Of a DNA stretch of 37,612 nt, positions 18,412 to 25,591 are shown piece by piece; the first letter of the stretch is position 1; every line of letters starts with the position of its first letter. The position numbers and the translations under genes are program-made. The notes beneath the pieces are model-generated. The model did not search any database, had not been told where the DNA came from, and saw nothing but the letters and a program-made list of their open reading frames with translations. The stretch comes from Streptomyces sp. E2N166 (lineage in GTDB: Bacteria > Actinomycetota > Actinomycetes > Streptomycetales > Streptomycetaceae): positions 461,868-499,479 of the forward strand of contig NZ_RAIF01000006.1 in assembly GCF_003671715.1 (NCBI RefSeq), given 5' to 3'.

Positions 18412-18440
18412 GGATGGGCACGGTCGTCCCGTGCCCATCC
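18412..18440. promoter_or_regulatory. 12-bp-arm inverted repeat upstream of phosphoketolase
   Basis: GGATGGGCACGG and CCGTGCCCATCC are perfect arms around a 5-nt loop, 37 bp before the phosphoketolase start. If transcription begins upstream of it, it forms a strong leader hairpin; otherwise it may be an operator. No T-run follows on either strand, so a terminator is less likely. Confidence 0.6.
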
Positions 18441-18457
18441 CAACCCTGCGCAGACCG

Positions 18458-18471
18458 GTCGGGTACCCGAC
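18458..18471. promoter_or_regulatory. perfect 14-bp palindrome upstream of phosphoketolase
   Basis: GTCGGGTACCCGAC is a perfect 14-bp palindrome with no spacer, lying between two other inverted repeats. Its size suits a LacI- or GntR-type operator. The binding protein is unknown. Confidence 0.5.
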
Positions 18472-18475
18472 AGGG

Positions 18476-18504
18476 CCGTTCGGGTCACGTCGGTTTCCGA
18501 ACGG
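18476..18504. promoter_or_regulatory. 8-bp-arm inverted repeat upstream of phosphoketolase
   Basis: CCGTTCGG and CCGAACGG are perfect arms separated by 13 bp. It is the third symmetric element within 95 bp in this promoter region, which makes chance less likely even at high GC. Confidence 0.45.
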
Positions 18505-18669
18505 GGGCCGGGCCGGCCCCGTACCGGGAGGTGGTGCGTGACACGAGCAGCACGGCCGTCACCGGCGCCGACCCCGGTGCCGACCGTGCCGATGCACCGT
18601 GTACCCCAACTTCTGTGCCACACACAGGAGTTGCCTCGCACGGACGGAACCCACGCTTCCGTCTGGCCA

Positions 18670-18930
18670 ATACCCGGCGGCGGCTTCCCGGCGGTGCCCG
18701 CGCTGGTGACGGTGCCGGCCGTGCCGATGAGCGCGGCTGTGGGCACGAGCCCGGTGGTGGCCATGGCCAACGCGCTGGTGGTCCTCGCGGCCCGGGGCCC
18801 GGCCTTCTCGGGCGTGACCATCATCTGCGGCCTGGCCGCCGCGCCGGCCAGGCTGCCGCACAACCGGCCCACGGGGGACGACATCCCGTTCACCGAGACG
18901 CCGGCGCGCCTGGAGGGCCGAGAAGCCTAA
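18670..18930 (+). pseudogene. remnant of a TauE/SafE (TSUP) membrane transporter
   Basis: The frame ending at the TAA at 18928-18930 reads PGGGFPAVPALVTVPAVPMS, then AAVGTSPVVAMANALVVLAARG. This matches the conserved repeat of TSUP/TauE-SafE exporters, usually of the form GVGGGFLVVPALVLxLGxPM followed by AVGTSLLVIAxNS. Helix-breaking Pro replacements and the lack of flanking helices show decay. No start codon, ribosome-binding site or complete N-terminal half is visible; upstream sequence in the frame is not protein-like. Intact family members are about 250-260 residues. The TetR gene at 18968 follows directly. Confidence 0.5.
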
Positions 18931-18933
18931 TTT

Positions 18934-18964
18934 TGCATGACGTGCATCTTTGCATACCATGCAA
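18934..18964. promoter_or_regulatory. two tandem operator-like palindromes before TetR gene
   Basis: Two similar symmetric sites lie side by side. One (18934-18946) has TGCA arms with a near-perfect centre, and the other (18950-18964) is TTGCAT/ATGCAA around ACC. Their centres are 17 bp apart. The second ends three bases before the ATG at 18968, so binding there would block transcription start or elongation. Autoregulation by the adjacent TetR protein is likely. Confidence 0.65.
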
Positions 18965-18967
18965 CTT

Positions 18968-19636
18968 ATGTCGGAGAAGAGTGCCGCGGGAGGCGGTCTG
19001 CGGGAGCGGAAGAAGCGGGCCACGCGTGCCGCCCTCACCGAGGCCGCGGTACGCCTCGCCGCCGAACACGGAGCGGAGAAGGTCACCGTCGAGGCGATCA
19101 GCGCCGCGGCCGGCGTGTCGGTGCGAACCTTCTTCAACTACTTCGACACCCGCGACGACGCCTTCGTCGTCATCGACGCCGACGCGGGCGTACGCCTGCG
19201 GCACGCCGTAATCGACGCACCGGCCGGTCTCTCCCCGCTGGAAGCCCTGCGCGAAGCCATGGCGGCCGAGCTCGCGGAGGCGGAGCAACACCACGAGCTG
19301 TGGCGGCTGCACGCCGAGGTGCTGCATGCCTCACCGCACCTCCTGGCACGCGGCGTCGGGGCGCACATGGCGGCCGAGGCGGACCTGGCGGAAGCCATCG
19401 CCGAACGCCTCCACGGCGCCGGGGGCGGCGATCGCCCCGGTTCCGGGCCCGGAGGAGGCGAGGAACGGCGCGCGGCGCCGGGCCTCTACCCGCGACTGCT
19501 GGCCTCGGTGGCGAACGCCGCGGTGCGGACCAGCATGGACCATTGGTCCGCCCATCAGGAGGACGCCGCCTTCCTCGACGTGTTCCACGAGGTGTTCGCC
19601 CTCCTCGCCGCCGGTCTCCCGGCACCTCCCGCGTAG
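18968..19636 (+). CDS. TetR-family repressor of the adjacent MFS efflux gene
   Basis: A 222-residue TetR protein. The N-terminal HTH is standard: LRERKKRATRAALTEAAVRL, VTVEAISAAAGVSVRTFFNY and FDTRDDAFV. The C-terminal ligand domain is divergent, with a Gly/Pro-rich insert (about residues 155-175). The ATG at 18968 was chosen because the earlier in-frame TTG and ATG lie inside the operator palindromes. There is no clear ribosome-binding site, consistent with a leaderless message. The MFS gene begins 51 bp after the stop on the same strand, the common layout of a self-regulated efflux operon. The inducer is unknown. Confidence 0.88.
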   Translation: MSEKSAAGGGLRERKKRATRAALTEAAVRLAAEHGAEKVTVEAISAAAGVSVRTFFNYFDTRDDAFVVIDADAGVRLRHAVIDAPAGLSPLEALREAMAAELAEAEQHHELWRLHAEVLHASPHLLARGVGAHMAAEADLAEAIAERLHGAGGGDRPGSGPGGGEERRAAPGLYPRLLASVANAAVRTSMDHWSAHQEDAAFLDVFHEVFALLAAGLPAPPA

Positions 19637-19687
19637 CCTCCGCGCCGGACTCGCGCGACCTATCAGACCACCACCGAAAGAGATGCT

Positions 19688-21304
19688 GTGACCGCATCCC
19701 AGGCGCCCGCCGACGCGCCTTCCACCTCCATGACCCCACGTCAGATACTCCAGGCCATGTCCGGCCTGATGGCCGGCATGTTCGTCGCCATCCTGGCCGG
19801 CACCGTCGTCTCCAACGCGCTGCCCACGATCATCGCCGACCTGGGTGCCAGCCAGTCCTCCTACACCTGGGTCGTCACCTCCGAACTGCTGGCGATGACC
19901 GCGACGGTGCCCCTGTGGGGCAAGCTGTCCGACCTCTTCAACAAGAAGCTCCTGCTGCAGCTCTCGCTGGCCATGTTCGTGGTCGGCTCGCTGCTGGCCG
20001 GCTTCTCCCACGGTGTGGGGCTGCTGATCTTCAGCCGCGTCGTGCAGGGCATCGGCGCGGGCGGTCTGACCGCCCTCGCGCAGGTCGTGATGGCCTCCGT
20101 CATCCCGCCCCGCCAACTGGGCAAGTACGCCGGCATCTTCGGTGCCGTCTTCGCCGTGGGCACCGTGGCCGGTCCGCTGATCGGCGGTGTCCTGGTGGAC
20201 ACCTCGTGGCTGGGCTGGCGCTGGTGCTTCTTCATCGGCGTGCCGTTCGCGCTGCTCGCCATCGCGCTGCTGCAGCGCACGCTGCGGCTGCCCACCGTGT
20301 CGCGCAAGGTGCGCATCGACTGGCTCGGCGCCTTCCTGATCGTCGCCGGTGTCTGCGCGCTGCTCATCTGGGTGTCGCTGGCCGGCAACGAGTTCGACTG
20401 GGCGTCCTGGCAGACCGGTGCGCTCGCCGGCGGTGGCGTGCTGCTGCTGGTCGCCGCGGTCATCGTCGAAGGCCGCACTCCCGAGCCGGTCATCCCGCTC
20501 GGCATCTTCCGCAACCGCACGGTCACGCTGACCACCGTCGCCAGCCTCCTGGTCGGTGTCGCCATGTTCGGCGGAACCGTCTTCCTCTCGCAGTACTTCC
20601 AGGTCTCCCTGGGCAAGTCACCGACCGTCGCGGGTCTGATGAGCCTGCCCATGATCCTCGGCCTGCTGGTGTCGTCCACCGTCGCCGGGCAGGTGATCAG
20701 CCGGACCGGCAAGTGGAAGCGGTACCTGGTGGCGGGCGCGGCCCTCATGGCCGTCGGCCTCGCGCTGCTCGCCACCATCGACGCCCAGACGCACTTCGGT
20801 CTGCTCAGCCTCTACATGGCGATCCTCGGCGTCGGCGTCGGCATGCTGATGCAGAATCTGGTGCTGGCCGCGCAGAACGACGTGCCCGCCGCCGACCTGG
20901 GCGCCGCGACCTCCGTACTGTCCTTCTTCCGCAGTATGGGCGGCACCATCGGCGTCAGCGTCCTCGGCGCGATCCTCGCCAACCGGGTCGCCAGTGAGAT
21001 GACCAAGGGGCTCAGCAGCGCGGGCATCACCGTGCCCGGCGGTGAAGGCTCGGGCGAGGGCAGCGTCCCGGACATGTCCACGCTGCCCGCGCCGATGCGG
21101 TCCGTCGTCGAGCACGCCTACGGTGTCGCCACGGCCGACCTGTTCCTCGTCGCCACGCCGTTCGCGCTGCTGGCGCTGGTCGCCGTCGTGTTCCTGAAGG
21201 AGAAGCCGCTCAAGACCACCAGCGGCATGGAGCGCCTCGCCGAGGAGTCCGGCGAAGCGGCCGCCGTTCCGGCCGAGAAGGGGCCGGCGGCGCCGGTCGG
21301 CTGA
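19688..21304 (+). CDS. DHA2-type 14-TM MFS multidrug exporter
   Basis: A 538-residue drug:proton antiporter of the EmrB/QacA subfamily with about 14 membrane helices. Motif A appears as GKLSDLFNKK after helix 2, the helix-4 region as FSRVVQGIGAGGLTALAQVV, and motif C as GPLIGGVLVDT in helix 5. The cytoplasmic tail is Glu/Ala-rich. The GTG at 19688 has an AAAGAG ribosome-binding site seven bases before it. It is probably cotranscribed with the TetR gene upstream. It exports lipophilic compounds; no biosynthetic cluster is adjacent, so the substrate cannot be inferred. Confidence 0.92.
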   Translation: MTASQAPADAPSTSMTPRQILQAMSGLMAGMFVAILAGTVVSNALPTIIADLGASQSSYTWVVTSELLAMTATVPLWGKLSDLFNKKLLLQLSLAMFVVGSLLAGFSHGVGLLIFSRVVQGIGAGGLTALAQVVMASVIPPRQLGKYAGIFGAVFAVGTVAGPLIGGVLVDTSWLGWRWCFFIGVPFALLAIALLQRTLRLPTVSRKVRIDWLGAFLIVAGVCALLIWVSLAGNEFDWASWQTGALAGGGVLLLVAAVIVEGRTPEPVIPLGIFRNRTVTLTTVASLLVGVAMFGGTVFLSQYFQVSLGKSPTVAGLMSLPMILGLLVSSTVAGQVISRTGKWKRYLVAGAALMAVGLALLATIDAQTHFGLLSLYMAILGVGVGMLMQNLVLAAQNDVPAADLGAATSVLSFFRSMGGTIGVSVLGAILANRVASEMTKGLSSAGITVPGGEGSGEGSVPDMSTLPAPMRSVVEHAYGVATADLFLVATPFALLALVAVVFLKEKPLKTTSGMERLAEESGEAAAVPAEKGPAAPVG

Positions 21305-21513
21305 CCGCCGGCGGGCAGGGTGCGCACCATGACCTGTTGCGGGCCGGCGCCCGCGTACTGGGCCGCCCACACGGTCCGGGTGCTGGTCGGGCCGGCGACG
21401 CCGAAGACCTGGTTGTACTGGGTGGCGATGCCGAGAACGGCGACGGCCGGGTAGATGCCGGTGGCGATCCGAGGGGCCGGGCGCGTCGGGTCAAGGCTTT
21501 GGGCCAAGGAGAG

Positions 21514-21556
21514 CGCCGCACGGGCGGCGGGAGGACGTCCCGCCGCCCGTGCGGCG
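21514..21556. terminator. strong bidirectional hairpin terminator
   Basis: Two 19-nt arms (21514-21532 and 21538-21556) are perfect complements with a 5-nt loop; they begin CGCCGCACGG and end CCGTGCGGCG. The hairpin sits 16 nt past the stop of the minus-strand chimeric GNAT frame and about 210 bp past the MFS stop. There is no T-run, as is usual in Streptomyces. Confidence 0.8.
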
Positions 21557-21572
21557 TGGTGGGTCCGGTGCC

Positions 21573-22181
21573 TCAGATGCCGAACGGTGCCGCGTAGCGG
21601 ACGGTGCCGGCGGGCAGCGGGTGGGCGGCATCCAGGGTGAGGACCATGAGGGCCTCGTCCGGGACGTCGATGGTCAGGCCGATGCCGTGGGCGGAGGCCC
21701 GGCCGAAGCCGAACCGCGGGTAGTACTCCGGGTGTCCGAGGACGACGACATGGTGCTCGCCCAGACGCCCGGCCGCGGCGAGCGCCGCCCGGACGGCCGC
21801 CGCGCCGGCGCCGCCCTTCTGCTGATCGGGCCGGACGGCTACGGGCGCCAGGCGGGTTCGGGTCATGACGGAGTGAGGATCCGTTTCCGGGTTGCGTTCG
21901 ACTGGGTCAGGCCATGGCCCGGGACGCGAGAAAGACCCGGGCGCCGCGCGGAGCGGCTCGGTCTTGTCGCCCTCGTTCATCAGCCAGACGTAGGCCGGCA
22001 CGTCGTCACCGGGCTGCCACGGGTCTCCCTCGGGCTCCGCCACGTGGGCGTAGCGGATCAGGACGGGGCCGACGCTCGCGTTCTGGCCGGGCGCGTGCCA
22101 GTCCCGTGGTCCCAAACCGTCGTCCCCGCCGCAGCCACTCAGCGAAAGAGCCGTCGCGGCGCTGGCGAGTGACCGCGTCTG
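21573..22181 (-). pseudogene. chimera of a truncated lipoprotein and a truncated GNAT
   Basis: One open minus-strand frame joins two unrelated pieces. The 5' part (about 22181-21900) reads a lipoprotein end-of-signal LASAATALSLSGCGGDDG, then GPVLIRYAHVAEPEGDPWQP and DDVPAYVWLMNEGDKTEPLR. This resembles Streptomyces PCu(A)C/DUF461-like copper-chaperone lipoproteins. The 3' part (about 21868-21573) is the C-terminal half of a YhbS-like GNAT: LAPVAVRPDQQKGGAGAAAV, LGHPEYYPRFGFGRA, then AGTVRYAAPFGI. The lipoprotein lacks a start codon, because TAA precedes the signal at 22182-22184. The GNAT lacks its N-terminal half. A deletion joining two minus-strand genes is the simplest cause. An internal ATG (21868) could still start the GNAT half alone. 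Confidence 0.7.
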
Positions 22182-22182
22182 T

Positions 22183-22246
22183 TAAGATCCTCAGCGAACT
22201 GACGCCTTCCCGGGCTCGGACACGTATCCGCCGGGGAGGCTTTTTT
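22183..22246 (+). promoter_or_regulatory. promoter-like box and terminator hairpin: attenuator or small RNA
   Basis: A TAAGAT -10-like box (22183-22188) is followed by a stem whose outer arms GCCTTCCCGG and CCGGGGAGGC (22204-22213, 22231-22240) enclose an inner CGGA/TCCG stem, then six T residues (22241-22246). An intrinsic terminator with a real T-run is unusual in this window. No complete plus-strand gene lies upstream, so the hairpin should act on a leader transcript of the GNAT gene at 22291, or end a roughly 55-nt RNA. The -35 is weak. The regulated signal is unknown. Confidence 0.55.
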
Positions 22247-22290
22247 CATGCCCTGGAGGGCCAGTCGATCAGTCCCCGCGAAGGAGTCCC

Positions 22291-22790
22291 ATGTCAGTCG
22301 TTGTGCGCCCCGCGACCGCTGCCGACCGTCCGACGGTGGAACGGTTGTGGCTGATGTTCCGCCATGACATGTCGGAGACGGACGGCCGGCTGCCAGGCCC
22401 GGACGGAACCTTCCGCGCCGATCGGCTCCGGGCGGCCTTCACCGACGCCGACTGGGCGCCGTACCTGTTGTCGAGTGGGAACCGCCCCGCCGGTTTCGCG
22501 TTCGTGCGCAACCTGACCGCCGCGTACTGAACAGCTTCTTCGTCGTCCGCGGAGGGCGCAGGAGAGGGATCGGGCTGCGGGCCGTCCAGGAGATCGTGGC
22601 CAGGCACCCGGGGCGGTGGGAAGTCGCCTTCCAGGACGCCAACCAGGCCGCGGTTCGCTTCTGGCGCCACGTAGCCGCCGAGATCGCGGGCGAGGCATGG
22701 GCCGAGGAGCGCAGGCCGGTACCCCATCGTCCGGACCTGCCACCGGACGTCTGGATCTCCTTCGGCGTGAACTCTACGGCCACGAGTTGA
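22291..22790 (+). pseudogene. GNAT N-acetyltransferase with one frameshift
   Basis: The first frame (22291 to about 22520) reads VVVRPATAADRPTVERLWLM and ends FAFVRNLTAAY-stop. The conserved remainder continues in another frame: LNSFFVVRGGRRRGIGLRAV, QEIVARHPGRWEVAFQDANQ, FWRHVAAEI and PDLPPDVWISF, ending at 22790. The GRRRGIGLRAV stretch is the acetyl-CoA loop. Restoring one C near 22519-22522 (ACC-GCC-CGC-GTA-CTG) would rejoin the frames into a normal GNAT of about 166 residues. AAGGAG precedes the ATG, and the terminator-like leader at 22204-22246 lies upstream. Either a recent pseudogene or a sequencing error. Confidence 0.78.
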
Positions 22791-22820
22791 GCCGGCCGGC
22801 CGACCGGCCGTAGCCCGGGC

Positions 22821-24056
22821 TCACAGGAACCGGCGGATGGGCCGGACGGCGACCTCACGCACCCGCTGGACGGCGGAGCGTCTCTTCCACCGGCCCGCCC
22901 TGATCAGGGTGCTGGCCGCGATGTCCGCCTCGAAGTGATCGTCCAGTGTCGCGGTGAACTCCGGGTTCAGCACGGCCAGCATGACCTCCTCGTCGTGGTC
23001 GAGAGAGCGGCGGTTGAAGTTGGTCGAGCCGATCAGGGCGGCGACGCCGTCCACGGTGATGACTTTGGCGTGCATCATCGTCGGCTGGTACTGGTAGATC
23101 TTCACCCCGCACGCGGTGAGGTCCTCGTAGTAGTGCTGCCCGGCCAACTGGCAGACCCGTTTGTCGGTGTGCGGCCCGGGCAGCACGATCTCCACCTCGA
23201 CCCCGCGGCGAGCGGTGGCGCACAGCAGCTCGACGAAGTACTCGTCCGGTGAGAAGTACGCGGTGGCCAGGCGGACGCGTTCCTCGGCCGACTCCAGCAT
23301 CACGCGGATCAGGGTCTGCATGTCCTGCCAGCCGAAGCTCGCCGAACCGCGCACCACCTGAACGATCGCGTCGCCCTGGCGCGGGTGCGTGACGAACCGG
23401 TCCCGGTCGTCGAAGAGTTCGTCGTGGCACTCCGCCCAGTTCTGCGCGAAGGCCGCGGCGACGCCGTCCACCGCGGGGCCCCGGACCTCGACGTGGGTGT
23501 CACGCCACTCGTTCGGGTTGCGCGCGTCACCGCACCACTCCTCGGCGATCCCCACCCCGCCGGTGAAGGCGGTCTCCTCGTCGACGACGAGGACCTTGCG
23601 GTGACAGCGGTGGTTCTGCTTGAGCGGCGACAGGTACAGCGGCTTGCGGAACCACGCCACCTGCACCCCCGCCCGCTCCATCGTCCGCAGCTGCTCGGCC
23701 TCGATCAGCCTGCTGCCGAACCCGTCCAGCAGCAGCCGGACCCGAACCCCGGCACGGGCCCGCTCCGCGAGGGCCTCGGCGAAGCGGCGGGCGATGTCGC
23801 CCTTCCAGTACACGAACGTCATCATGTCCACCGTGTGCTCGGCACGGCGGATACCGGCCAGCATCGCGGCGAAGATCTCGTCCCCGTTGCGCAGGACGGT
23901 GAGCGCGTTGCCCTCGGTGGCCGCGATCCCGATCAGCCGCTCCAGACGCCGCCGTATCGGCGTGACGCGGGCGTCGACCGAGGCAGTGGCGGCGCCCGTC
24001 CCCGGCGCCTTCGGGGCCGGCGGAGTCAGTCCGGGCGGTTCCTGCGTGCTGGTCAT
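22821..24056 (-). CDS. phospholipase D-like cardiolipin synthase family protein
   Basis: A 411-residue PLD-superfamily protein with two HKD motifs: HRKVLVVD starting at His152 and HAKVITVD starting at His329, each followed by the usual GG/GSTNFNRRS segment. The layout (DMMTFVYWKGDIARRFAEAL, RVRLLLDGFGS, RVRLATAYFSPDEYFVELL) matches bacterial cardiolipin synthases and related phosphatidyltransferases. These join two phosphatidylglycerols or swap head groups at the membrane. No transmembrane helix is visible at the N-terminus, unlike classical Cls. The ATG at 24056 has an AGGGA element five bases upstream. It is transcribed alone, convergent with the GNAT pseudogene. Confidence 0.88.
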   Translation of the reverse strand: MTSTQEPPGLTPPAPKAPGTGAATASVDARVTPIRRRLERLIGIAATEGNALTVLRNGDEIFAAMLAGIRRAEHTVDMMTFVYWKGDIARRFAEALAERARAGVRVRLLLDGFGSRLIEAEQLRTMERAGVQVAWFRKPLYLSPLKQNHRCHRKVLVVDEETAFTGGVGIAEEWCGDARNPNEWRDTHVEVRGPAVDGVAAAFAQNWAECHDELFDDRDRFVTHPRQGDAIVQVVRGSASFGWQDMQTLIRVMLESAEERVRLATAYFSPDEYFVELLCATARRGVEVEIVLPGPHTDKRVCQLAGQHYYEDLTACGVKIYQYQPTMMHAKVITVDGVAALIGSTNFNRRSLDHDEEVMLAVLNPEFTATLDDHFEADIAASTLIRAGRWKRRSAVQRVREVAVRPIRRFL

Positions 24057-24307
24057 GGCATTCCCTGGCCGGATCACGACGAGGAAACATCGGGCCGCGG
24101 CGCCCGGTCCGGCACGGGCTGAGCGGCGAGCCGACTGTACCTCCGGCCACCGGGCCCGCGCGGACCTGCCCACTCGCCCGGGCGCCTGGGCGGGGCGGCC
24201 GGCATGCCGGCCGGCCCGGCGCCCGTCGGACGCCGCCGGCCGCTGCTCCACCCCGGCCCGGTGATGCTTCTTGCGGCCGGTGGGTGCCGGACGGCAGGCT
24301 TCGGGGT

Positions 24308-24760
24308 GTGGCCACTTTGCTTATCGTGCATCACACGCCGTCGCCGAACTGCCAGGCGATGCTGGAAGCCGTCGTGTCCGGGGCGACCGCGCCGGAGATC
24401 GAGGGGGTGCGGGTGGTCCGGCGCGCGGCGCTGGCGGCCACCGCCGTCGACGTGCTGGAGGCCGACGGATACCTGCTGGGCACCCCGGCGAACCTCGGCT
24501 ACATGTCCGGGGCTCTGAAGCACTTCTTCGACCAGGTCTACTACCCCTGCCTGGACCAGACCCGGGGCCGGCCCTTCGGCTACTACGTGCACGGCGGCAG
24601 CGACACCACCGGCGCGGTGCGCGCCGTCGAGTCGGTCACGACGGGGCTCGCCTGGCAGCGCGCGGCGCCGGTGGTGAGCGTGGCCGGCGGGCCCGGCAAG
24701 GCCGATCTGGAGGCCTGCTGGGAACTGGGGGCCACGCTCGCCGCCGGGCTGATGGACTGA
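24308..24760 (+). CDS. flavodoxin-like/NAD(P)H-dependent FMN reductase family protein
   Basis: A 150-residue flavodoxin-fold protein. TLLIVHHTPSPNCQAMLEAV gives the phosphate-binding first loop, GYLLGTPANLGYMSGALKHFFDQ gives the second FMN-contacting loop, and FGYYVHGGSDTTGAVRAVES the third. Such proteins bind FMN and move electrons to unknown acceptors. The GTG at 24308 is chosen because Streptomyces relatives begin at this point; the ATG-less extension to 24284 is unlikely. The ribosome-binding site is weak. It is divergent from the PLD gene. Confidence 0.78.
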   Translation: MATLLIVHHTPSPNCQAMLEAVVSGATAPEIEGVRVVRRAALAATAVDVLEADGYLLGTPANLGYMSGALKHFFDQVYYPCLDQTRGRPFGYYVHGGSDTTGAVRAVESVTTGLAWQRAAPVVSVAGGPGKADLEACWELGATLAAGLMD

Positions 24761-24965
24761 CCGGCGCGGATCGGAGCGGGTCGATGGCCCCGGACGCGGG
24801 GAGGCGGGCCGGGGCTCGTCAGCCCGGTTCCAGTGACTTCACCCACTCGGGCCGTCGCTCGCGTTACTCCAGCCACGCGGCCTTTCTCGGCCGGCGGTCG
24901 TTCTCCGCCACGCCGACGGGCCGGGGCCGGCCGTCTGCCTGACCGTCCCCGGTGCCGCCCGCCCG

Positions 24966-25591
24966 TCAGCTCTTGGGCATCAGGACGGTGTCGATGATGT
25001 ACCCGTTGGCGTTGGCGGTCCTGACGTTGCCGCAGGCGACCTTGGCCGAGTCGTTGACCGTGTAGGACTCGTCCGAGCCGGACGTGGTCAGCTTGGACTT
25101 CTGCAGCGTCTCGAAGGAGCCGTTCTCCAGGTCAGTGTGGGAGCAAGCTTCCGGCCCACGACGTGGTAGGTCAGGATGTCGGTGAGCATCGCCTTGTCGT
25201 CGAGGACCTTGTCCAGGTCGGCCTTCGGGATCTTCGCGAAGGCGTCGTTGGTCGGCGCGAACACCGTGATGTTCTCGGCGCTGTTCAGCGTGTCGACCAG
25301 GCCGGCCTTCTTCACCGCCGTGACCAGCGTGGACAGCGCCGGGTTGTTCGAGGCGGCGGTGGCCACCGGGTCCTTGGCCATGCCGTCGAAGGAACCGGCA
25401 CCGTCCTTCGGCACCGACGAACACGCCGGACCGAACGGCTCGACCGTGCCGGCCATGTCGCCGCCGGTGCCGGCGGACTGGTCTTCGCCGGCCGAGGAGG
25501 CCGCGGGGGCCGAGGAGGCCGCCTGGGCGGAGTCCGGCGAGTCGCCGCCGCCGCCGTCGGAGCAGGCGACCAGGGCCAGGGGAAAAGGCGC
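24966..25591 (-). pseudogene. fasciclin (FAS1) lipoprotein, 5'-truncated and frameshifted
   Basis: The first segment reads PLALVACSDGGGGDSPDSAQ (lipobox LVAC), an Ser/Ala-rich spacer, FGPACSSVPKDGAGSFDGMA and the FAS1 core ALSTLVTAVKKAGLVDTLNS, ENITVFAPTNDAFAKIPKAD, LTDILTYHVVGRKLAP. The rest lies in another frame: DLENGSFETLQKSKLTTSGS and ANGYIIDTVLMPKS. The shift coincides with a doubled AC dinucleotide (GTGT on the plus strand at 25135-25138), a +2 insertion. The start is also missing: the signal peptide begins right after, and in frame with, the TGA of the M56 gene (25592-25594). Intact relatives are secreted adhesion-type lipoproteins of about 220 residues. Confidence 0.85.

Noticed and set aside
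18937-20997. 686-residue plus-strand frame over TetR and MFS genes
   Set aside because: Arg/Gly-rich out-of-frame translation of two well-recognised genes.
21305-21507. Possible C-terminal gene remnant on the minus strand after the MFS gene (ATGIYPAVAVLGIATQYNQV)
   Set aside because: The stretch looks protein-like, but the family was not recognised and its frame has no stop before entering the MFS gene antisense.
24761-24965. Possible small gene between the flavodoxin-like gene and fasciclin
   Set aside because: No frame has a ribosome-binding site or conserved-looking sequence.
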